Shown: piece by piece, positions 31,466 to 36,399 of the stretch | Position numbering within the stretch: position 1 is the first letter of the stretch | Layout of the letters: each line of letters begins with the position of its first letter | DNA from: a virus | Reading direction: 5' to 3' (one strand) | DNA length: 36,399 bases | Virus record (IMG/VR): IMGVR_UViG_3300044799_000565 | Coordinates: 1-36,399 of that record | Position numbers and translations under genes: made by a program | The notes under the pieces: model-generated | What the model saw: the letters and a program-made list of their open reading frames with translations, nothing else | Told to the model about the DNA's origin: nothing | Database searches by the model: none

Positions 31466-32028
31466 TGAAAAAAATATTAATAATAATTTTTTTTATAATG
31501 ATAATCTTTCAAATGATTACCCTTGCGACTGCCATTGATGTAGGCAGTACAGCCATTAATAGATCCACTTATAATAATGAAGGGACTTCTGTGGATAGAA
31601 ATAATCCCGCTAATGCTAGCGGGACAATAACATCGGTAGAAATTTATGCTAACTCAGCTATGAGTAACGTTGAAGTTGCCACTTTCTATGTAGTGAGTGG
31701 TAATAATCTTTCTACTCGTGATATTGAAACTATTGGAGCTGTAGCAGCGGGTTATACTACTCACACAGTAAGTCTTGATATAGTAACAGGAGATTATATT
31801 GGTATATATTTTAGTGCAGGTGGGTTGGATAGAGATACTACTGGGGGTGGCTTTTGGAAAAACGCAGGCGATCAAATTCCCTGCACAAATATTCTTTTTA
31901 CTTTAACTGCAAATGGAATATTAAGTATTTATGGCACAGGTGCGACAGTAACAGGAATAAAATGGAATACTGTAACTATCTCTAAATGGAATGGGCAAGT
32001 AATTACAAAATTAAATGGAATGCAATAA
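31465..32028 (+). CDS. exported protein homologous to a tail-hub insert, 187 aa
   Basis: ATG overlaps the preceding TAA. MKKILIIIFFIMIIFQMITLATA is a signal peptide. Residues about 24-160 align with residues 605-746 of the tail hub: shared NPAN, VATFY, LSTRD, a GDYIGIYFSAG segment, GD-IPCTN, and YGTG. The fold is probably a beta-sandwich. The C-terminus adds WNTVTISKWNGQVITKLNG, a motif common at ends of phage structural proteins. It is either a virion component or a secreted copy of the adhesin module. Confidence 0.65.
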   Translation: MKKILIIIFFIMIIFQMITLATAIDVGSTAINRSTYNNEGTSVDRNNPANASGTITSVEIYANSAMSNVEVATFYVVSGNNLSTRDIETIGAVAAGYTTHTVSLDIVTGDYIGIYFSAGGLDRDTTGGGFWKNAGDQIPCTNILFTLTANGILSIYGTGATVTGIKWNTVTISKWNGQVITKLNGMQ

Positions 32029-32042
32029 AGGGGTTGAGATAA

Positions 32043-32348
32043 ATGGAAGGGATCGAATTAGGTAAAGCAATAGCCGAATATGGGATACCAATTATAACCG
32101 GTATATTCTTAGTATTGGTTTGCTGGCTGGTTAAATACCTTATTACTCAGCAGACCAAGGACAGAAATACTTTTATGAATATGTTTCAGAATGAATTAAA
32201 AACACTTCATAAAGATAGTTTACTCAATGCTAAATTAAACCGCAAAAGTATAAGTATGCTGGGAACTTTAACCGAATATTTGAACCGTCATTTTAATGGC
32301 TGTGCTGATAAAGTAAATTTTAAGAAAAAGATTGATGAAAAAGGATAA
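32043..32348 (+). CDS. holin-like membrane protein, 101 aa
   Basis: ATG after AGGGGTTGAG. One hydrophobic helix (IPIITGIFLVLVCWLVKYLI, residues about 15-34) is followed by a charged helical tail. This outline, and the position directly before the endolysin, suggest a small holin or spanin-type lysis protein. Single-helix layout resembles BhlA-type proteins. No sequence motif settles it. Confidence 0.55.
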   Translation: MEGIELGKAIAEYGIPIITGIFLVLVCWLVKYLITQQTKDRNTFMNMFQNELKTLHKDSLLNAKLNRKSISMLGTLTEYLNRHFNGCADKVNFKKKIDEKG

Positions 32349-32352
32349 TTAA

Positions 32353-32835
32353 ATGTCAGGTGATCTTTCGACTAATTTCTGGAAATGGGAGTTTAAATGT
32401 CCATGTCTGAAATGTAGAAGGAAAAAAGTTAGAGTAAGCAGTCTATTACTTTTTAAATTAGAAATATTAAGAGTTGAATTAGGTAGTAAACCGGTAATTG
32501 TATTAAGTGGAAACCGTTGCCTCGAAGAAAATAAAAGAGTAGATGGCCATCCTGATTCTGCTCATATTCCTAACCCGGATGGAGAGGGTGCTGACGTTAA
32601 GATAAAAGGAGTAAAACCTATCGATATAGGATTGGCTGCTGAAAAAATAGGTGGGATGAGAATAGGAATAGCTAAAACTTACGCACATTTAGATATAAGA
32701 CCTCCAAGTCCGAGTAAGTTCTGGATATATTTGGGGAAGAAAATTATTTATTCCGGGTCCATAGAGAACAATGATCTGTTAAAATTCTACCAAATAATAC
32801 AGGAAAGAATAATTGATACTAATTTAATTTTATAG
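32353..32835 (+). CDS. M15-family peptidase endolysin, 160 aa
   Basis: LSTNFWKWEFKC at the N-terminus is the usual opening of the Peptidase_M15_3 family. Zinc ligands are visible as H71 and D81 in SAH-x(6)-GEGADV and H112 in AHLDIR. The spacing between H and D is longer than the usual HxxGxAxD by a few residues. It would cut peptide bonds in the host peptidoglycan stem peptide to release phage. It sits between two holin-like genes. Confidence 0.82.
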   Translation: MSGDLSTNFWKWEFKCPCLKCRRKKVRVSSLLLFKLEILRVELGSKPVIVLSGNRCLEENKRVDGHPDSAHIPNPDGEGADVKIKGVKPIDIGLAAEKIGGMRIGIAKTYAHLDIRPPSPSKFWIYLGKKIIYSGSIENNDLLKFYQIIQERIIDTNLIL

Positions 32836-32865
32836 AATAATATTTAAGAAAGGAAGGTGAAAAAA

Positions 32866-33306
32866 ATGGCAGCAATTATATTTGCTTTTGTCTATAAATA
32901 TTTTTTTGGCATAATAATTGTTTATGTAGTAGGTATGTTCAGCAAAGCTTTAATTAAACAATTTGGAAATGACAGAGCCACAAAGATAAAGGAAACTATT
33001 CTGTCGGCTATGTTATGGGCAGAAGAACAATTCGGAATAGGCAATGGTGACCAAAAATGGGAAGAAGCCTGGAAGAAAATTAGAGAGATGTTAGAAGCTC
33101 AAGGAATTACTTTAAAAGCCGAAGAGACTTCTTATGTAAAAGACCTTATGAAATCCAACGTTCCACAAATTAATGCGATAACATATTCCGCTTTACCAGA
33201 AGCGGATTTACAAGTTAGAGATATAAAAAATAGAACCCCTGAAGCTATATTACTTATTGAAGAATTGAAAAAGAAATATCCAGAAAATAAAGTTTCAATA
33301 CAATAA
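32866..33306 (+). CDS. LLH-type phage holin, 146 aa
   Basis: ATG 32866 follows AGGAAGGTG; the GTG at 32857 lies within it. One N-terminal membrane segment (IIFAFVYKYFFGIIIVYVVGMF) is followed by AMLWAEEQFGIGNGDQKWEEAWKKIREMLEAQGI, the pattern of LL-H family holins (A-x-x-AEQ ... G-x-G-x-x-K). It would open the membrane for the endolysin. It is the last gene before the strong terminator. Confidence 0.75.
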   Translation: MAAIIFAFVYKYFFGIIIVYVVGMFSKALIKQFGNDRATKIKETILSAMLWAEEQFGIGNGDQKWEEAWKKIREMLEAQGITLKAEETSYVKDLMKSNVPQINAITYSALPEADLQVRDIKNRTPEAILLIEELKKKYPENKVSIQ

Positions 33307-33357
33307 ATAATTGCTCACCACCAATACTTACTGCTTTTTCATATTAAATACCTCCTT

Positions 33358-33394
33358 AACCCCTGCGATGCGAGAGCGCAGGGGTATTTTTTTT
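33358..33394 (+). terminator. strong intrinsic terminator ending the late operon
   Basis: CCCCTGCG (33360-33367) pairs perfectly with CGCAGGGG (33377-33384), followed by TA and eight T. It separates the phage lysis genes from the unit starting at 33424. An ACCTCCTT string just upstream (33350-33357) is the complement of a Shine-Dalgarno on the other strand, but it leads only to a four-codon frame there. Confidence 0.85.
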
Positions 33395-33423
33395 ATAAAT
33401 AAGTTTTTTGAAAAAGAGGGTTT

Positions 33424-33454
33424 TTGAAATTTATCTCGTATATAGATATATAAT
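33424..33454 (+). promoter_or_regulatory. promoter of the radical-SAM/membrane-protein unit
   Basis: TTGAAA (33424-33429) is followed after 17 bp by TATATA and after 19 bp by TATAAT (33449-33454). It lies between the late terminator and the GGAGG at 33486, so the downstream genes form their own transcription unit. Confidence 0.55.
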
Positions 33455-33577
33455 AAGCTATTAAAAAACTTTCTGCTTATTTAATGGAGGTTTTTAATAA
33501 ATAATTTATTAGATAAAACTAGAGAATTATTCGGTAAAATTAATAGAACTGCTAAAAGTGGTATAAAAGAATATTCA

Positions 33578-34663
33578 GTGATTTCAGATTTTGGAAATAC
33601 ATCCGTAGTTGGCGAGGGCGGCGGTATTGAAAAATTTTTTAGAATTTTTACTCCTGTAAAACCTTCCAAGAGCCGCAAGTTGAATTCAGTTTACGGAGAT
33701 AGTTTCAATCCATTTAAAGATACTTTAATGGACTATCCTACGATTGTACAATATAAACTAGGAAAGGTTGGAAAATTAGATTGGAGTAATTATAATAGGC
33801 TTGTTTCTTTGCACATATCAAGATGTCCAATTAATTGTTGGCATTGTTATATAGAGGAATGCCTTAAGTTCGAATGCAATATTTGTTCTGTAAATAGAAA
33901 ATATTGTCAAGATAGAAAAGCTGAAATGGGTATTAAAGAAGATTGGTTTTCAGCAAAAAAAATTGTTAAAAATTTTATTAAACAACGCGATTTAGATAAA
34001 GAAAAAAGATTATTTTCTAATATATTAAGAATTACTGGAGGTGAACCTTTCCTTGTTCCGAATCTTCTATTGGAAATTTTAGAAGAATTACAAAAGGAAA
34101 AACTCAATAAAGATATTTTTTTATGGACCGAAACAAATCTAATTCCTTTAATCGTACAAGATAATTATAAAAAATTAGTAACAGATGAAGTCTTAGATAA
34201 ACTTGGTAAGTATGATAATTTCTGTGTACATCCTTGTTTTCATGGGTTGAACCAAAATAATTTTAAAGAAGTTACTGGGCAGACAATAGAAGATTTTAAT
34301 TTTTTATTAAAGGCCTTTAAGCGTTTATTAAATACTGGAATCGATATTTATCCATCATTTGGATCGAATACGAGTTCTCCTGAAGATGTAGAGTGTTTTT
34401 ATAATAAAATATCTGAGATAAACCAACTTCTACCACTTCGTTTTTGTTTGATAGAATATGATCTTGATTATAGTCCCATTAAATGGAGAAGAAAAAAAAT
34501 TCCTGATTTTTCCAAAGATCATAAAAAAGTTTATGATAGATTCCAAGTAATAGAAAGGTGGGATGAATTATTAAAAGAAAATACAGGATATAAATATGGT
34601 GATATACCGCGACATTTAATTCCTATTAAAAAAGGAGGCAAATATTATGAACTTAGAAAATAA
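33578..34663 (+). CDS. radical-SAM protein with extra cysteine cluster, at least 361 aa
   Basis: The motif SRC83-PIN-C87-WH-C90 (numbered from GTG 33578) is CX3CX2C, followed by C95, C100, C103 and C110, possibly a second metal site. LRITGGEPFLVPNLLLEIL is the radical-SAM GGEP strand that binds SAM, and FLWTETNL continues the barrel. The frame is open back to 33485 and reads LLDKTRELFGKINRTAKSG, so the gene probably starts earlier; see the finding on the T-run at 33491. It overlaps the next gene by 17 bp. Substrate unknown; GGEP plus extra cysteines suggest a peptide- or protein-modifying or maturase-type enzyme. Confidence 0.75.
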   Translation: MISDFGNTSVVGEGGGIEKFFRIFTPVKPSKSRKLNSVYGDSFNPFKDTLMDYPTIVQYKLGKVGKLDWSNYNRLVSLHISRCPINCWHCYIEECLKFECNICSVNRKYCQDRKAEMGIKEDWFSAKKIVKNFIKQRDLDKEKRLFSNILRITGGEPFLVPNLLLEILEELQKEKLNKDIFLWTETNLIPLIVQDNYKKLVTDEVLDKLGKYDNFCVHPCFHGLNQNNFKEVTGQTIEDFNFLLKAFKRLLNTGIDIYPSFGSNTSSPEDVECFYNKISEINQLLPLRFCLIEYDLDYSPIKWRRKKIPDFSKDHKKVYDRFQVIERWDELLKENTGYKYGDIPRHLIPIKKGGKYYELRK

Positions 34664-35684
34664 TAAAATAGTTCATTTATTCCATTGTCCTTCTTCTTTA
34701 GCCCGTCAAGAAAGTTTACTCAAAGTAATCGCATTGCCTATTGGTGCAAGGGGGAAGCTTTCATATCGTAAGGAATGGGTAAATGAGGCATTTATTGATG
34801 AAGTTAAAAATATAAACATAAATAAAAAGTATAAAGCTATCTTTTGGGTTTTAAGTTGTAAACAGAATAAAGTAGAAAATGCGAAAGATATAAATCGATT
34901 TGATTTCGCTTGCCCTATAAGATTTGTAAAAGATCTAGATGTAGACCTGAAGGAAGGCGATGATAATTACGAAATAAATTTTATTGCGCAAGAATTTATA
35001 TCTAAATTTAAAAAAATGAATAAAAAAAATACTCTTAAAAAAATGGAAATTGAATTTGATGATGACAAAATACCCTATCCCGATCCCGGTAGTGAAAGGG
35101 GATTTGTTTACGTAGGTCCTGAAATTGATAAAATAGAAACGACACAAACACCATCATTAAAGGAGCTTTATAAGATTTTAGAAAATATTCCCTGTTTATC
35201 AAATTGTAAAACTACAATGAAAGAGCATCCTTTGATAAAAATCGAGGCAATAGAGAATAGTAAAATTAACGAAAATGGGTTATATGAATTAAATATAAGT
35301 CAAGAATATCAAATTACCTTATCCTATTACCAAGGAGAAAATTACTGCGATAGACCAATTTACATAAATAATAAAAGATTTATTGGAAAGAGCGAGACTG
35401 GAAGTATAAGTATTGAGGAAAAAAAGAAGGGAGATAAAATAAATGAAATAGATATCAAGTTTGATAATCATATTCTTAAAATTCCTTTGTATGTAGCTGG
35501 GATAATACCTTGGCAAGATTGGAAATTTACACCACTTATTTTTACGCTTTTTCTTTGTTTTATCATGTTTAGAGTATTTATTAAATATTTTCTTGGAAGT
35601 AACGTCCAAGCACAAGCTACTTTAATTATACCTCTATTAATCTTGCTTGCAGATAAATTTTTTGAAAGTATAAAAAAGAAGTAA
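34647..35684 (+). CDS. unknown membrane protein coupled to the radical-SAM gene, 345 aa
   Basis: ATG after AAAGGAGG, inside the end of the radical-SAM gene. Residues 1-250 are soluble-looking: an alpha/beta part (IVHLFHCPSSLARQESLLKV, YKAIFWVLSCKQNKV), then beta-rich segments (GLYELNISQEYQITLSYYQG, KINEIDIKFDNHILKIPLYV). Residues about 288-310 and 320-338 are two membrane helices. No family is recognised. A cytoplasmic sensor/effector domain joined to two C-terminal membrane helices is a common layout in defence effectors, but this is only an analogy. Confidence 0.65.
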   Translation: MNLENNKIVHLFHCPSSLARQESLLKVIALPIGARGKLSYRKEWVNEAFIDEVKNININKKYKAIFWVLSCKQNKVENAKDINRFDFACPIRFVKDLDVDLKEGDDNYEINFIAQEFISKFKKMNKKNTLKKMEIEFDDDKIPYPDPGSERGFVYVGPEIDKIETTQTPSLKELYKILENIPCLSNCKTTMKEHPLIKIEAIENSKINENGLYELNISQEYQITLSYYQGENYCDRPIYINNKRFIGKSETGSISIEEKKKGDKINEIDIKFDNHILKIPLYVAGIIPWQDWKFTPLIFTLFLCFIMFRVFIKYFLGSNVQAQATLIIPLLILLADKFFESIKKK

Positions 35685-36001
35685 GAATAAAATAAAGAAT
35701 TAGAGAAAAGGGGATATAAGAAGAAAATAATCCTAATTTAGTAACTTTTTTAATTTTCGCTAGAGATTTGACAATTAAACTGAATCATAGAACTTCATAT
35801 TCTACATATAAGGGGATTCTATCTAAGTCCGCTTACTAATGAAAAATTATCTGGGAATTATAAGAAAAATTATTAGAAAAGACAAAAAAGAACTATATGC
35901 AAATAATGTTCTTATTAAGAAATGCTGTAAGTTATTTCTTTGTTTTTAACATATAAAAAATAAAATCAAAAACGAAACAATATAGTAAGGAAAAAAATAA
36001 A
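35685..36001 (+). other. AT-rich gap, no gene seen
   Basis: This 317-bp stretch holds no convincing reading frame on either strand. TTGACA occurs at 35767-35772 but without a well-spaced -10 box. No strong hairpin or repeat was found. Confidence 0.5.
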
Positions 36002-36399
36002 ATGACTAAAAAATTAGATATAAATTTCAGAAAAACATGTTCTTGCCCAGACAACCATATAAATTGTCTAAATGCAAAAGAATGGGTTCGTAGTCAAGTC
36101 GCTATTTGGGAGTTCTTCTATGAAAAAAGGGATATTCGGGATAAAGACATTCATCCTGCTGTATTTCCAATTGCTTTACCTAAAAAATGTATTCAGCTTT
36201 TTACCCATAAAGGCGAATTAGTACTCGATCCTTTCTCTGGGATTGGAACTACTCTTGTCGCAGCACAAGACTTGGGAAGAAATGCAGTTGGATTTGATCT
36301 CAATAAAGAATATATCGATTTTACCAAAGAAAGACTCTCACAATTAAAGATAAGTTTTGAAGATGATACAAAACAAATTACAGTTTATGATGATGCAAT
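36002..36399 (+). CDS. DNA methyltransferase, cut by the window end (132 residues visible)
   Basis: ATG after TAAGGAAAAAAATAA. HPAVFPIALPKKCIQLFTHKG followed by LVLDPFSGIGTTLVAAQDLGR and AVGFDLNKEYI is the SAM-binding half of an N6-adenine/N4-cytosine DNA methyltransferase, with the DPFxGxGTT loop at residues 76-84. In beta-class enzymes this half is C-terminal, after a catalytic DPPY. Here it begins about 50 residues from the start with no DPPY before it, so the order is permuted or the catalytic half is absent or beyond the edge. A restriction partner may lie outside the window. Confidence 0.85.
   Translation, partial: MTKKLDINFRKTCSCPDNHINCLNAKEWVRSQVAIWEFFYEKRDIRDKDIHPAVFPIALPKKCIQLFTHKGELVLDPFSGIGTTLVAAQDLGRNAVGFDLNKEYIDFTKERLSQLKISFEDDTKQITVYDDA

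Noticed and set aside
33340-33358. Minus-strand gene start (Shine-Dalgarno AAGGAGG then ATG)
   Set aside because: The frame is ATG AAA AAG CAG TAA, four codons only.

Overview
The window reads as most of the genome of a temperate-looking, siphovirus-like tailed phage or prophage. Every convincing gene lies on the + strand. The DNA is AT-rich, genes begin after strong GGAGG-type ribosome-binding sites, Ile ATA and Arg AGA/AGG codons are common, and several products carry bacterial lipoboxes. The host is therefore an AT-rich bacterium. I cannot name its phylum from this sequence alone. No integrase, CI-like repressor, tRNA, rRNA, CRISPR array or transposase was found.

Layout. Positions 1-3330 hold an early block: small zinc-ribbon and coiled-coil proteins, a Gam/Gp157-like candidate, a large protein resembling the phiC31 Gp3-type recombination directionality factors, and a small protein ending like an SSB tail. 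Positions 3331-5356 hold two secreted lipoproteins, one with a transglutaminase-like core, and small genes. Positions 5353-7100 encode two radical-SAM enzymes. Positions 7131-10368 form the replication block: a lambda-O-like initiator gene with four iterons spaced exactly 22 bp inside it (probable origin), an HTH protein, a VRR-NUC nuclease and a Mu Com-like zinc finger. Positions 10388-11389 are a cassette with its own promoter encoding a proteasome-beta-like Ntn hydrolase and a small partner. Positions 11627-15254 hold a ParB-like protein, a third radical-SAM enzyme and both terminase subunits. Positions 15348-16174 are a single-gene cassette with a HEPN-like RX4H motif.

Positions 16366-29802 are the virion block: portal fused to a MuF domain, ChaB-protease-scaffold fusion, decoration protein, major capsid, connectors, tail tube with an inserted domain, a probable -1 frameshifted tail chaperone, tape measure, and a tail hub carrying an inserted seven-bladed propeller. 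The gene order is Mu-like for the head, but there is no tail sheath, so a long non-contractile tail is likely. Positions 29908-33306 hold a lipoprotein, two exported fibre/adhesin-like proteins, a holin-like protein, an M15 endolysin and an LLH-type holin, closed by a strong terminator at 33358-33394.

From 33424 a separately promoted unit begins: a fourth radical-SAM enzyme overlapping a membrane protein, then a DNA methyltransferase cut by the window edge. This is either lysogenic-conversion cargo or flanking host DNA. It and the Ntn-hydrolase cassette are the best candidates for undescribed systems. Four related AGCCA/TGGCT stem-loop terminators (188-278, 11548-11612, 16285-16350, 30380-30450) mark boundaries between transcription units. 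Three of them directly follow accessory cassettes inserted in the late region.
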